From Trogon surrucura (lineage: Eukaryota > Chordata > Aves > Trogoniformes > Trogonidae): DNA of 64,000 bases. The notes below the pieces were generated by a model, which saw nothing but the letters and a program-made list of their open reading frames with translations, was not told the DNA's origin and made no database searches. The translations under genes and the position numbers were made by a program. Of this stretch, positions 38,501 to 53,500 are shown one piece after another; position 1 is the first letter of the stretch, and every line of letters begins with the position of its first letter. The DNA is taken from positions 53,862,635 to 53,926,634 of the forward strand of contig CM036619.1 in the NCBI GenBank assembly GCA_020746105.1, written 5' to 3'.

Positions 38501-41500
38501 CTCTGGTGACTCCAAGAGGGTGATCATAGAATCGTAGAATCATTAAGGTTGGAAAAGACCTCTAAGATCATCAAGTCCAACCATCTTCTGAAAGCCTGAG
38601 TGACAAGCACTTTCCAAATGTCATTTGAAACGTAAATGCAGTCTCATTCTGCTGTTAAACTGATATGCAAAGGAAGTGACAATCTTATCTCTTCTGTCAT
38701 CATTTCCTGAAAATCTGAACGAGCAGTTATAGGTAGACATTTGCTTTAGCTAAAACACAGACGCCTTGTGAGTTTTTCCGTTTTAAAAACCTACTTCCTT
38801 TTTTGATTGTTCTGCTGAAATATCAGATTAGATCGTATCATTCATCTAAATTCATAACACTAACTTTAGCTGAGGGCTAGCAAGGACAGTCACTCACCTC
38901 TGATATCAGCAGAGTACACACACCGTCTTTAAAATCATGTTCTTCATCTACCATTATTTCCCTGTCGTCTTTGTACCATACAATGTGTGTTTCCTTTTTA
39001 ATATTAGCCACCTAAGATGGATAAAAACCAAATCATAATTATTCTCTTATCAGAGCAGTGGAACTTAGTGTTGCACGGGACAGCCTATTCAAGTCTCTCA
39101 TAAAAGAACAGCAAGCATTACAACTTGGTTGGAGTGAGTTATTGCAGGCCTCCATTTTAAAATGAGGAGTGCAAAAGGGAAAACAGCAGGGATTAAAAGA
39201 GAGAGAAAAGGACTGCCAACAGCTTCCAGGAGCCTAGGGAACGAGTGGATCCTGCCCAAGGAACTTCTACACATATGAACCACCCCAAAATGAGAAAGAC
39301 CTAGGATTTGCAAAGACTTGTTTTTCCTATTCGGGTGCATTTTCCAGAGTGGGTGGGTGACAGACCTGAAGAAAAAAGTTCAAGGTCTTTTCCAAGGTGT
39401 TTTGTTACATGCAATGAACAGTTGCCCCAGTGTGATTAACCTGCAGAAGCTCTATCGGTATCCAATATGCAGTCGGGTGTACAATAGCAAAGGGCATGTC
39501 TTTGGTCCCTTCCCACCCTTACTGTCTAAGTAATGGTAGGGCAAAGTGCTTTGAACATTGTACTCAATGTTTTCCTTGCCCCTTACCTTACATTTCAACA
39601 TCACGTTACACTCGTCAGTAACTTCCCAGCCCAGTGTATCCACAAAATGAGGACCTGTTTAAAATCACAGATACATTTTTAAAGGTCACATCGATGGTAT
39701 TCAGCATACAAAACCAGAGACAAATGTGCTTTTCTTGACATGAATACTGTTATATTTTCAAGTACTTTTATTTTTTCCTATTTCTCCTTGAGAAGGTAAG
39801 CAACCATATAGCACAACAAAACCCATGTACTTCAAATTAGCATGTTTAAATGTTAACAAACTCTTAACAGACTAACACATATGTGATTCTTATAAATATC
39901 CATATTATCACCTTGTTTCCTGTGCCACTCTTTTCTCTGGAACTCTGCTTCATCCTGCAGCTTCTTGAATACTAGGAATTAAAACCAGCAAGAAATAGAA
40001 GGTTAAACATCGTGTGCCATTTGTACAGTACTGAATGACGTTGTAGCAGTTAGGTGCAACCCTCCCGTGGAGGTCAATGAGAATCCTTCCATAGGATTAG
40101 GTTGTCACTGAACATTTCAGAGTGTCAGAAGCTGATTACGGCTAACCCAACTTTCCTAGCTGCTTGCAGGCATCAGGAGTTTAGTGTGTTATGGCTGATG
40201 AAATGTAATCCCCAATCATACAGCTACTCTCTGCTCTTGGTAAGAAGGCAAATGAGCAGCAGCAGCGTGAACAAACCGCTCAAGCTCTTAGAGGTGGAGC
40301 TCACATACTTGTTCCCAGCTGAATGGGCTTTTTACACTGGAAATTTTCATTTCACTCATAGAAAAGCAAACTGTGACATGCTGCAATATTTTGCATTTCC
40401 ATAATAATTCCACTACCTCCCAGCACTTAAAAAATTTCAGGTCACACACATGCCCTGTCCTATACAAGGCAGGCAAGCACTGTGACATGAAAAGCACTGG
40501 AATATCTATTGGTGTTGAAAAAAATGGAAAGTGAAAATGATAACTGAAGTAACCTTGGTATAATTTTTCCAGCCTACTGTGTAATATAGATTAGCTTACC
40601 ATCACCAATGAGGACAAGGCTGGATTGACTGGTTGCTTTTCCATCCTGCAGCTGAAAAGTGTAAGTCCCTTCATCCTTGTCCTCAAGTTTATCCATAATC
40701 ATTTCAACAAGGCCAGTCTTCTGGTCCACCTTCATTTTATATTTCTTCAGGAATGGAAAGTGAAGCAACAATTAATGGATATCGGAGTAGGAAAACGTTT
40801 GTCAAATGTTGTATGGTATCTTTAGGTGAAATTCTGTTTCCATTATTCAGATTCCCACTATCTCCAGCTCTGTATCTTCCACCTGCTGTCAGTACTGCAA
40901 CAAAAACATGCCATGTCATGTCTTTGGCTGCTGCTGGAATCAGCCACTTGGGAATTTTTCCTTGGTGTAAATAAATTCTTCCAAACATCAAAGAGAGATG
41001 AGAACCGAGCACAAGGATATGCTAGGGCCATAGATGAAGGAGATAGCATGGTTCTGGGCTACTGCAATGACTCCTTGAAGACCACAGTTGCTGCTTACCT
41101 GGGTCTACCTTATTGCAGGAATTCCTATGGTCTCCACTAGTTAACAGGACACGTGGTACTCACAAAGGTGGCAGGAAGTCATTTAACTCCACTTTATAAA
41201 TTGTATCCAGTAGAATTCATTTGGATCTTAGAACTATGGACGAAATCTTTCTAATGATGCTTTCAATGACATATGTTATTTCTCATGAAAATGCATTAGT
41301 GTGAAACACTGGTTGGAAGTGCATTAGAGACAGAGGCACTGATACTCACTGATACTTGTAAAAATTCAAACTCATGTAAGCAACAGAAAGGCACAAAAAG
41401 GCTTACCTCTCCATTGAAAATCTCCTTGTCGTTAAATACAAAGTTGGCCTTTGCATTGCCAGAAAGTTTTTCAGCTTGCAACCAGAATCTCACTTCTCCT

Positions 41501-44500
41501 TTTTCCAAAATTTCCACTGCCAACTCCGAGGCAAGCGGCACAGCTAGAAAGAAGAAAGAAAAGAATGAAACATACTGTGCCTGCACCTCAGTAACTATTT
41601 TCTTCTATAACCAGAAAGCCACTTCTTCCTTTCATACTTGGATACTGTATGCAAGGTAAATACCTTATGATAGTTCTTCATATAAACAGACTGCATCTCC
41701 ACCCACATAAACATAGGATGACAGACAAGATTTAATCTTTTCATCTTTTCAATTACTAGGTCAGTACAGACTGGAAGTGTTCAGGATTTGAGTTATACCC
41801 CATTCTAATACAAGGCTATTTCAAAGGTAAACTGTTAACTTCTTTGCAACATGATGTGAGTCTGTATGGCACAGCCCCATGTTTAATGAGTTGCCTAACC
41901 ATATCGATGTAAGACAGTGAACTGACTCAGTAGAAGAAAAACTCAAAAAAACCCCAAGCACAAAGCCAGATCAGAAAGTCAGCTGCAGAGCTGCAGTTTG
42001 CGAGATTTCTGTAAGCACTCTAATCCTCTGTTGAGTGGAACCTGCATCTCCAGAATTCACCAAGTATCACAACACATGCTCAGTCTCCCTGGTACATGAT
42101 GTTTACCTATGAATACTCGAAATCCTCTGCATATAGACCAACTCCTTGTGTTAGCAGGAAAAATAAAACAACAACATGTACAGGGTACTATACTATAGTT
42201 AATATTACTTTTTTTTATTTTTATTTTTCCTGGTTAGTAAAAGTGACTTCATCTTTTTGTTAAGATATCTTAATCAGTAACATTAAACTTGAGCGTATTG
42301 CTCATTTTATTGGTTTCCATCATTTTTAGCTGTCCTAGTGGTTGCTCAGAGATGCAACAAAAATCATACTCTGGGGAGTACGTATGCTGTGTGTGAACTC
42401 TCCCCCAATCTCCACTTTCACAGCAGTGTAAAGTCTGTATTGCTAGGGTATAACATGGAACAGCTGAGGACAGCATACAAACGTGTTGTAAAATGCTTGA
42501 TGATAGTCTGGTGATAGCGAAAAGACACACCTCCTCCTAGACGAATCCCAGGGCAGGGTTGTCTATTTAGCTCCATGCGTGCAAAGGCTCAGCTACAGCA
42601 GGAAAGGACTGGGACTGAGGTAGTGTCTAATTTCTATTTCTCTCTGCACCTTCTTAAATGACTGGGGTGCCTTCTGGAGCAAAGCTGCCATCCCACCACA
42701 CTGATAAACAAACTTAGGGGTTGAAGACCTTCTGGCTTTGCTGCACCTACGCCCTCGCACACCCGCCCTTACGCTTTTGGTGCCCGAGTGCCACAGGACC
42801 CATCTCTGGTGAAAATAAGGCTTCTGGGAGGTGAGGCAACAGTCACAGGAAAGAAAGAAAATTGGGAAAAAGACACAGGCTTAGCTAGAGCAAGGGAAGC
42901 CTGGAGGGACAGTGTTAGCACAAGGGAGCAGGGCAAAGAAGAACCCCATAAGAGCATGCCCCTGCAGCGCAAATGGTCCGTGTGAAGCTTCCTCACCCGG
43001 CGCATCACTTTGCTTATAAGAAACAGAATCTCAGGTCTTGCATAACTTCTCAAAACAAAGCAACTGAAATGCTACAGAAGCCAGTGGAAGCAAGAGAGAG
43101 AGAGAGTGTGAGTAGACATTAGGCTGCACTGCTTTTGTCTCGCTGTCAGCTCTACAGCAATTTTAAACACCCACTTCATTTGCATGTAATTAACTATGAA
43201 TATCTTTGTCTAACATGGAAGAGAGGAAAGTATCTCAGAAGCTGTTAAATAAAAGGCTGAAAGGGTGGAAAAGGATTCTTTTTTTGGGAAAAGGCCATTC
43301 ACTCCTCAGCCCAAAGGTACTGGACAAATCTGCATTACAGTCATCTGCGAGGAAAATCTTATTTTAAAATATTGCCATAAGCACCGAGAGCTATTTTAGG
43401 CATTTCCCAGCCATTGTGCTTACAAGGTTTTACATCCTATTTGTATAACATCACAAATTTCTGCAAGCACTTGACAGGGAGTCCTCGGACAGTTGCGAAA
43501 TTGAGGAGTTGGAAACAATTTTGTATCTAGAACCAATATACTACTGCACCCATATGTAGTTCCATTCTCTAAGGCTGCATTATTCTAGCAACTCATTTTC
43601 CCCTGGAGTTACTGGCTGCAGATGTTTCTAAGCAGAAGTTAAGAAGTTACAATTAAATGTGGTTCAGAAGTACTAACAAAGCAACATGCAGGAGCTCATG
43701 TTGAGTCAGAAATGCCTAGCCTTTTTTTTTTTTTTTTTAAGAATTTGGGTAATCTTTGAACAGATTATCTGGAGATATGACTAAAGATACATGTTGATCT
43801 GTAGGAGCTCATTGTTATTTTTCTAGCCTCGCAGGCACAGCCAGATGAATATCTGTAATTTTGTTATTTTTGTGTGTCCACAGGGCCTAGTGTGGCCAAA
43901 GGAAGTAAGACACTTTCCTCTTTAAGGAAATGTTCTGCAGTGATCTCCCTTTTCGCCTGTGCCTCCTGGAAGCTCATGCACAACTAGAAGTGTACTAGTA
44001 CACAATACAATGCGAAAAACAAGACACGATCTGTGTCCTGAGGAGTTTAATTTTGTGGCATTACTTATGAACACAAAAGTGTGGAAGAGCACTCGAAACA
44101 GGAGGGTCAGGGCAAGTAAGTACATGCGACAACAGTAAGGTTTTGTGATGAGTAACTTTCAGCGTGAAGATATAATTAGGAGGAGAGAACTGTGAGGAGC
44201 AGAAGTAAAAAAAGGGGATGCTTGGGCTGTCATTAAGCGCTGAAAAGGTGATACAATATGTTGAGAAGAGTAGAGCTCAGATGGAAAAGACACAAAAGGA
44301 AATGAGAAAGAGAAATGATGTGGGCAAAAATCCACTTCTGCAGGCAGTTTTTGACTGGGCTGAAAGATGCAATGAGGGCTGAGTTGCCAGAAGAACCAGC
44401 AGTGCTTGCACAAAGCTGAAGATGTCAAAACACAGGCAAGAGTTTTAGTGCCCGGAATGAAAAAGAAGAGAGTGCAGTGGGAGAATATGAGACCAGGTTT

Positions 44501-47500
44501 AGGTCTCATCTCATCGTATGCAATAAGATTAATTATACAATTCAATATTTTTTTCCCAGTTATTCAAGTTACTACCAAGGTATCACAAAGGTACAAGACA
44601 TCTGTGGAGTTGACAAAAATACCATCTCAAGCAGCAGGAAAGGTGTTCATGCTGTCAAGTCTTACAGGAAAGAGGGAGGGAATGAATTTCAGCAGGAAAA
44701 TTTGGTATATACAGATAATTACAGCTGAATTTACTACAGTTGCCTGCTTTGTTAACCTTAAATTTAACTTATGATAAATTCAGTTGGAATAAAGTTAGAG
44801 AATTTTTCAAATTTTGGTTTTCAAATCAAGTTAGGTTTGCTGAGTTAGTATAAAAGGCTGTTCTGCAGAAGAAACAAAGTAAATGGGTGGGATACTTATT
44901 TTCCAGCTGCTATGTAGACTTATGGTATGCCTAGAGCAGTAGCCTGCAACAGATCAGGTAGTGACTTCCATACCTGATGGTGGCAGGAGCTTTGTGGTAC
45001 CCCACTGCATGCTAAATTCTCCCCTACAGACATGTTTGATTTCACTTACTTGGGAATTTGTGTTCGTGGCTCAAAGCAAGCAGGCGCTTCATTTCTGCAA
45101 AATACATAAAAGAAATAATATAAGGTGTGCATGCCTTATAGATCTGAGAGAGAAAAAGATGTGAAAGCAAAACAGGCATGCTTAATAGACATCGTGTCTA
45201 CCTTCCTCGTCAATTGTGTAGCTTGATGAAACTCCATCAGTGTCTGTAACAATACAAGAATAGATTCCCAAATCATCTTCTCCAAGATCCTTAAAGGTAG
45301 CTTTTGACCTTTAGGGAGAAAAACCCATTTTTATTAAAAGATGAGATCAGTCTGAACCAAACCCCTTCTTTATGTCTGTAACATCAGAAAAAAAAAAAAT
45401 AGGCTTGTATTAGCCTTTACTCTGATCGAGCAGGCAAACCCAGAACTCTGGGCAGTGTAAAGCAGGGCAGGTCCTACCATGAGTGATAAAATGGAGATGG
45501 CACAACTCTCAGATAGTGCCAAAAGCACTGGAGATAACTAGTTTAACCTAGTTCAAGTATACTTAAAAGTATGATGTCAAGTCTTTGAAGACCATGGAAG
45601 GTTACTGTAAGTTCAGGCTGATTGAATTTTCATATGCAATACCATGCTTCTTTCTGTATGGTTTCTATAGCTGGAGAAGCACATAGGCACTTCTGAAGTT
45701 GAACCTGTGCATTTGCCATTTCTTCCTCTGTTAAAAGCCAGAAGAAACAGAGTAGGCTTGTAGTGCATTGTACAAATTACCAAATCAGGCCATGGTGATG
45801 CCACCAGAAGAGAGTCCTGCTTACTCCTGCACCTCCAAAGAGTGCAAGTGTGTTACATGGCAAAAAATATTTTGCCAGATATTTTTATCCTTTGGAGATT
45901 TAAGATAAAAACAATAGGAATAATAATAATTTACTTTGCTTGACAGGTTATAAGGTGGTAGAGCATGGATTTTCTCTCCCTATGGCAAACTTAACCAAAT
46001 TGCCTAAGCAGGAGGTCTGATTTATTCTGTGTGAGCTACAAGTCCCAAATGATCTGCATATGGAATTGCTGGAGAACAGCATAGTCATGAAGTAGCCTTC
46101 CACAAACAGAGGCAGGTGTAGCTCTTACTGAGGTCATAGATCCAAAAGGATGGATTTCCACGACCAGTCTAGATCTCTCAAACACGAGACTATTGCTACC
46201 CCTGAGAGTTCTTACTTTCCGCCTTTGGTATCGATGGTCAGTCGGGAGTCATCCTCAATTGGTTCATAATTCTTGGACCAAACAAACTTAGAGTTTGGAG
46301 ACATCTGGTCACATTCAAAGTTCAAGGAAATGACTCCATTGTCATCTACATCAACCACCACTTCCTTGGTTCCTGAAAGAGCAGAACAAGGTAATTCCAC
46401 TTTCTCAGAGAAGCCAGCAAACAAATTTATATAGATGTCATTCATAAGGTAGATTAAGCAGATCCTTGCCATTTTGTCACTTGGCACATAAATTGCTGCA
46501 AACATTTGTCCTCCTGGGTTTTTGATTCAGAAGAACAGTTCTTGTTCTAATCCACAGATCAAAGAGCATCAGAAATCAACCGATTTATTTGAGCCAGTCT
46601 AAGCACACATGAGAGTTACAGTATTTGCTCTGGAAAAACCTGAAGCGAGGGAAAAAAAAGCAAACCTCTAAATCCACTAAATGTTTGAAATATATTTAGC
46701 AACATTTTCCATGGTAAAGGGTAGTCAGAGCTTTCATTATGCAGCATGATTTTTTTCTTCTCTAATAAGATAAGAGCTCTAAAGGGAATACCATGTGCAG
46801 ATGTGGGTCTTTGAAGAGGTGGAGGAGGCAGAAGAGGAAACAACCGAGTTGGCCCAGCAGTGCACACTTGTGCAACTGAGGCGCATTTTCAGTGGCACTG
46901 GCTTTGCTCCGGGAGGTTGGTTTAATCACTGCTCTTGGCATCCAGCCCTGCCGCCGTCTGCAGCATTAATCCTGGGCCCACAAAGGGGAGTGAATACTTG
47001 CAATTAGCTGCTTAAGTCGCCCACCCTGTTTTGCCAGTACCTACAGTCCTTGAGCTGGATAAGGTGACCCAGTTTGTCCTTTAAAAGGCCCTGGGAGTGA
47101 ATCTCAGATCAGAAACCCGAAGGCATCTCTCTCCTGCCCCCTTGCACCCCAGTGAAGCTGAGGGAATTTCAGCTGGGATTCGGGTGGCCTGGTGAGCTTG
47201 TCATCTGCAGCATTAACTTTTATTTCAACAACTTGTCTGAGAATGTCAGGGAGAGCATGTGCACTGAGAGGTGCTGGAGGACATCCAGCCTCTTTTTCCG
47301 AACAACTCTGAGCTGCGTCTCGCATCTGAATAGGGCACTCATGTTATATTATTCAGCCTAAGACAATTCTGGGCTGCCCAGAATGCTAATGACACACTTT
47401 CTCCACAAAGTGTTGTACGTTAAAGACAAGGGCCTTCCTAACGTTATTCCTAACACTGAGATTAAATGCTTTATTTTCAGCGTAATTCTTAATGAGCCTC

Positions 47501-50500
47501 AAGCACACAAGGAAATTTCTGTATTTCGTCATCCTGATACTATACATGTCCTTTCCAGCACTGTGAGTAGTTCCTGTGAAGGCAATTTGTGTACACTCAG
47601 CTTTCTTAGTCTTTATAATTTGCCATAACCATTTTATGAAAGAGTACATGAATATTCCCATTTTGGAACTCTTATTTACCAGCCCTAGCAGTAATGAAGC
47701 ACATTTAGTACTAATATATGAAAAACTAAGTCTGTGGTCTACAAATATTTTACTAGGTAGCAGCATATTTGCAAATTTTTTATAATTTAATTTATTATAT
47801 GCAAATTCATCACTTGACATTTCATTAGTGTTCAGCTTCCTGTAGTTCATTAGCACATGAATCTTTTGATGGCAGTTTATGTGATGTGTGAAGAATTACA
47901 GCCAGAAGGTTCATCTGAAGGACAGAATCTTTAATTTTTGCTTTGAAGTATTCTCATTATGATAACAATGCATAGCATTTATTTCCAGAAGTCATCCTGG
48001 CATTTACCTCTAATATTTGTATGAGTGAAAAAAAAAATCTTTTTAAATTACTGACCAGAGGTCTCCACCTATCCTACAAAGTGAATCCAAAGAGGCTGCC
48101 ATAGTAGTAGCAGTCTCGATTTCCCTCCTCTTGGCATGATGGTTTCAACATATCATCCAGACCTTCTCTTAAAGTTATCATAAGAAATAAAATACTTATA
48201 TGCCATGTCAAATCTCCATTTATCTGAGCATTTTATTGCATTGAAAGGAAAGAGATAACATGAAGATAAAGCAGACAGATTCAAAATGCTGGAGTTAATG
48301 GCATTATCTTGAATATAGATAGTCAGAAAAGTTGAATGGGACAGGGTTTCCTTCATTTCTGTGGTTCAGGCCCCTCTCAAGTGACTGAATCAGGATCAGA
48401 ATCTAATTTTGCTTTGCACAGAGATGCACAAGCAATGGGGAGAATGCAGTCTGCTCTTGGATTTCCCCTGCTTCCTGTGAGACTCCCACACACCACAGTG
48501 TTTGTCTAAAGACAAAGTTACAGCTCAAAAGTAGCCTGGATTCATATTTGATTATGTGGGTGGTTTTTTTCATTTAATTTTAGAAGATAACTGTAAAAAT
48601 TACATGTCATTTTTAAACAAGAGAAGGTGGATGCAAAGTGTGGCATCATTACATTTACACATTTCTCTGGATAAAGACAATTGGTACCATCCATATTAAA
48701 GTAAATATTTTCATTCAAGATATTATTTACTTACATTCTTTGATTAGAGAGCTCAGTTGTTTTGGGATTTTACACATGTGCCAAAGCAGCATTCCAGCAG
48801 GAATTGTCTAGAGAGACCTAATAATATTTTGTTTCCATCCAAGGTGGCAATAATGGCAGCATTCATCAGGCAACACCAAAAGACTTGTGGTAATTTTTTA
48901 AAAATTGTATGATTGTTCTTGAGACTTGTGTGGTTTGAGTGAGAAAGGTGGAAGCCTGCCTAAGAGACTTTCTGAAATATTTTTTTTTAATAAGTCTTTT
49001 GTCCTAACACCTTTAAGAAGCTTAGTTTTGTGGATGCCATATCTGCAGATCTCAGCTCAAAATATGGGTCAACCAGATTTGTACAAGTAAATAATTTTCA
49101 TCTTCCTTGAGATTTCAGTGGGCCAAGCCCTGACTTTCCTGTGATCCCTCAGACATTATACCTATGAACCCAAGCCTTGCTTGCAAAAATGCCATCATCC
49201 TGCGATGTACCTCGTTCTCTAAAGGTGACATCTGTAAACCAAATTTTCTGCTCCAGTTCATATTGACAGGTGGGCATAGACGTCATTTGAATGAATATTG
49301 AAAATGCTGTATAAATTCTTTTTGCCATGATGAGCATCTTCACAAGAGTCTATGTTTGCATTTTTCTGAATTGTAATGGTATAACCAAATCCTTTATTTA
49401 GTACACTTGAAGACTGTTATCATAACAAGTTTTTCATCAAAAGTCTGACAGATAGATATTAGCCCTCAAAGAAAATGGATTAGTAAAGCCAAAGGTTTAG
49501 CACTAATACTGGTTTGATTCTCTTTTTAGAGATGATTGCTGCATATAGGCTGTTTTCAGGAATAAGTTTCTAAGTTTTGCCTTATTCCACTTGTAAGTGA
49601 TGGAAATAGCCCTAGTCCCTCAGAGGCCTGTAGATCTGAAATTATGACTACTGTATTTTTGAAATGTCCTATCCCAAGCCCTTCTTACTCACACACTAAT
49701 CCTTTTTCATCCTCGTATCCCAATCTTACACCCTCTCAACTTACCACCTACTTCTTCTTCTCTATCCTATCCTCAATGGCAGTTGCCCCAGTCTCCCCAC
49801 GCTGCATTTTCCAGTTCTTTTACACCCCCAGCTTCAGACCTCCTTTTTCAGACTTTCTTGACAGCCTCGCTGAGAGACAGCTTAAAGCTTCTTAGGATTT
49901 TTCCCATTTATGAGAGCTGGGCCAGGAGAGCTGCAGTAACAGGAGATGTAAAACGGATCTGGGAGTCAGAAACTGGAAAAGTATCCTGGGAAAATGCTCC
50001 TAAGGCAGCCAGCATGGTAACTGCTGGTGATGTCTGCTCAACAGCTCCCAGTCAGTGCCATCCCAGACAAACCCTGACCATTTCTGCAGGCAGGAGCAGC
50101 TGCAAACGTGAGTGTGTAGGCTGCTGTTTTCCCAGGCAGTCACCCCCTTTGCCTATGCCCCTGCTCCGCTACTCGTGCTCCCTGTGCCATCAGGCACATG
50201 ACATAGGTTAAAGAAAGGAGAATGATAAAGCATAAATGACTAGTTTACCATAGGAAGGGCAAAAATTTGTATCTGTAGCATTTTTGGGTTGAGCTGATCT
50301 TAGTGAGACTTCTGCTTATGCATCTGCCTATAGATATATGCAAATCTTACAACTTTACTGTATTTTTATATTCCTGAACCTGTAGTTATGGTAAGAAAAT
50401 TTGCTCTGACCTTAAAATGTACCAGACAAGAAAGTCAGATGTGATCCCCAACTCACTCCCTGCTTAGTAAAAAAATTTGACTTGAGAGGGGTCAAGTTGT

Positions 50501-53500
50501 TTGCATGCAGCCTGTGTGTAAACACATTGCACAAACAGGAACCTGTTTAAATATGACAAAAAAAAGGAAGTATTTCCAACAAACCTGGTCGTGTTTCAGC
50601 GATGACAGGATCTGTGACATTGGATGGTTTCCCAACGCCAGCCTGGTTTGTTGCTCGCACACGAAACACATAGCTCACACCTTCTTTTAGGTCACCTATC
50701 TGGAGGAAGCAAATATACATGCACAGTGCATTCCAAAATGGTGTTTTTAATTTCATGCTTGGTAGCGATCAGTCTGGATACTCTCCTTTTATTGTTTTTG
50801 CTTCTTTTCCAGCTGACAAATATTTCTTTCTCTCTTTTATTTTTTTTTTCAATTCCTGAGTGGCACGACTAATCCGTATGGCTTGTGTCTTCCTTGTATG
50901 CATAGCTAACGTTTAGACAGCATTTTTACTGTCATTGATTTCGTTCCAGAAGGAATATTATTAATGGAACAGGATGTTTTTGACTCATGTACATTGACCT
51001 CTGAAACATCATAGTCTTTTATTGCAGGTAAATTATAGCTTTAAAAAATTAAATTAGCAAGGTAATAAGTGCCAGCCACACCTACTTAGAAACAGGAGTG
51101 CATTTAAATGTACATAGTTAATTGTAGTGACTTGAGGACTCACACTGACACAACACCTGTGAATACTCCTTTAAAACATACACGAAAGGATCACACTTTA
51201 AAGTGAGTTGTCTTTCAGATATTCTGAAAAGTATACAAATAGCAAACCTACTAAAGATGTGTCTCTTGTACTGAGATACTACTGATCACTTCCACAAAAT
51301 GATGTAGCATAATAGTGCAAAAAGCTTGGGTTTAACTTGCTGTGAAATGTGAAGAGAAGGTTCTTTGTATTAGAATCACCTGCCACATTACCACAATATC
51401 TGGTTTTGTTCCATTTGGTTTTGTGTAGTGATACCTTTGGCAAGCCCTTTGTGCCAGAAAATGCTAGGGATGCCTCCTGTGTTACAAGAACGGTATTTGG
51501 TTTTAACAGTGCTTTCTTTTATTTTTAGGCTTGTCATACTAGATTGGCTTCTGAGCTACTGTCTTGTCTGACTATACTAGTGTTGCATGTGTGTCTTCTC
51601 AGCACAACAGAGCCTGCTGAGTATTTCATTAAATGGAACCATGATCCGCACAGGATGACGCTATTGAAGGCTGACTTCCTCAAGGTTATACCTATACAAG
51701 TATTTAAATTTTAAGATATTTACCTTCAAGTATTTCTTCTGAAGTGGCTTCTCATTGACACTTTTCCAGTGTTCCTCTTTTGCTTCTTTTTCCTTCATAT
51801 CAACATAATAACCTGCTATGGGGCTACGACCAGTATAAACTGGTTCCTTCCACAGTAAAACCAAGGAGTCCTTCCTAACTTCTGTGCATGTGACATCATG
51901 GGGTGGCCCTGAAAGGTAAGAATTAAAGATGCAGTCGTGGTATCAAAATAAATCCCAAAGGGGCTAATGCATAAGACTGCAGGAACCAAAACCAGACACC
52001 ATGTTATACATCCAGAGGGGACATAACATGTGCAGTTTCCTCTGTATCATATCTAGACCCAATATAAATACAACCCATGTATATTAAAAAGACTAGCCCA
52101 AAAAACAATCCGATTTGTTGAGATTGGTATCTTGACCAAATATTCATGAACAAACAAAAACAACAAAAAAATCTCCAAACTCAGGGAAGTAAGTTAATTA
52201 TTAAGCTAATGTGCTGCTTCAAGGACTGCTCTAAAGTCCACTGGAGTCAATGGAGGTTGTTTTCAATAATTTCAATGAGTGTTAAAAGGCCAGCAGTCCG
52301 GCCTTGAACTGATACATTTAGACAAAGGTTATAGGACCCCATTCTTCTCTGCCTTGTACCTTAGACATGTATTTATGTCTACCTTTTAAACTAGGAAGCA
52401 AAGTGGCAGACACAGGACTGGGGCCAAGCAGGAAAGATAAAGAAAATACAAACTGATTGTCAAATGCTACTGATTAAATAGCGACTGTTTCATGCATCAT
52501 TGTAAATGTACTAAACCAAAGAGATGGAGATTCAAGGCTGGGTATGAACTTCAGTGCCTGTCGCCTTCCCGGGAAACTGAAGGCATAAAGAGCTTAGATA
52601 ATCCATCACAGAGCACCTTTGGACTGTGAGTAACCACCACCTCCCACTCAGGATCTTACCAGGCACAGCAATGGTCCATTCTTCACATTTGAAGGGCTGG
52701 CTGGGTAAGGAGGGTGTCCCAACCCCAGCCAGGTTGGCAGCAGCCACCTGGAACTGGTACACCATGTTTTCCTTCAGGTTCTGAATCTGCAGAATCAGTA
52801 AGATGGTACTTATTAACTTTGGATTAAGACTAGAAGAAAGTCACAATGACAATTACTAAATGCATGAGTGTGCTTTTAAGTGCTTGAAGAGATGAAAACA
52901 TTATTGACTTCATACATAAGTCAATAACTATCTTAGCTTTTCCTCTAATCAGTGGTGGAGTCTACGTGAGTGATCTTAGCACACCCCTTTTCCTGTTGAT
53001 AGACACGTTGGTAATAAGGAGAGAGCAGGATATTGCTCAACAATCATATTAATCTGCCTCGTGGTACAGAGCAAGTTCACTTAAGGCAAGAGTTGTCCTC
53101 ACGGTGGGGTGAAACTTAGTCCTGGCATTGCTTTTCATCTGTAAAGCAGCTCAACAATGTTGTAGCTAGCACTGTCTCTAAACTGGATCAAGAACTGATC
53201 ACAAAATGCAGCTGGCACAGAGCTGGTTCCAGCACCAGCAAGCACTGGGGTAGGTCCATCAAGCCCATTAGGAATGCCGTTTGTTGTGAGGACCTGACTT
53301 ACAAAAATTCAGGCTCTGTCTAGAGTAGTGAATTCATCGATGGCAGTTGGTACCAGACTAAAAGATAAGCGTATAAATAACTTTGCAGAAAAGTGTAACA
53401 GAGCTAAATAAATTTATCATCGTGGATATAAAACCCTCTGAAACAGCGATTGGTATGCTGAATCACAATTCACCCAAGTCCGTCCTTGAGATCTGCTTTG

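Noticed and set aside
49783..50211. 142-codon plus-strand ORF in a MYOM1 intron
   Set aside because: No domain or signal; Ser/Pro/Cys-rich translation of a locally less AT-rich stretch. Nothing supports transcription.
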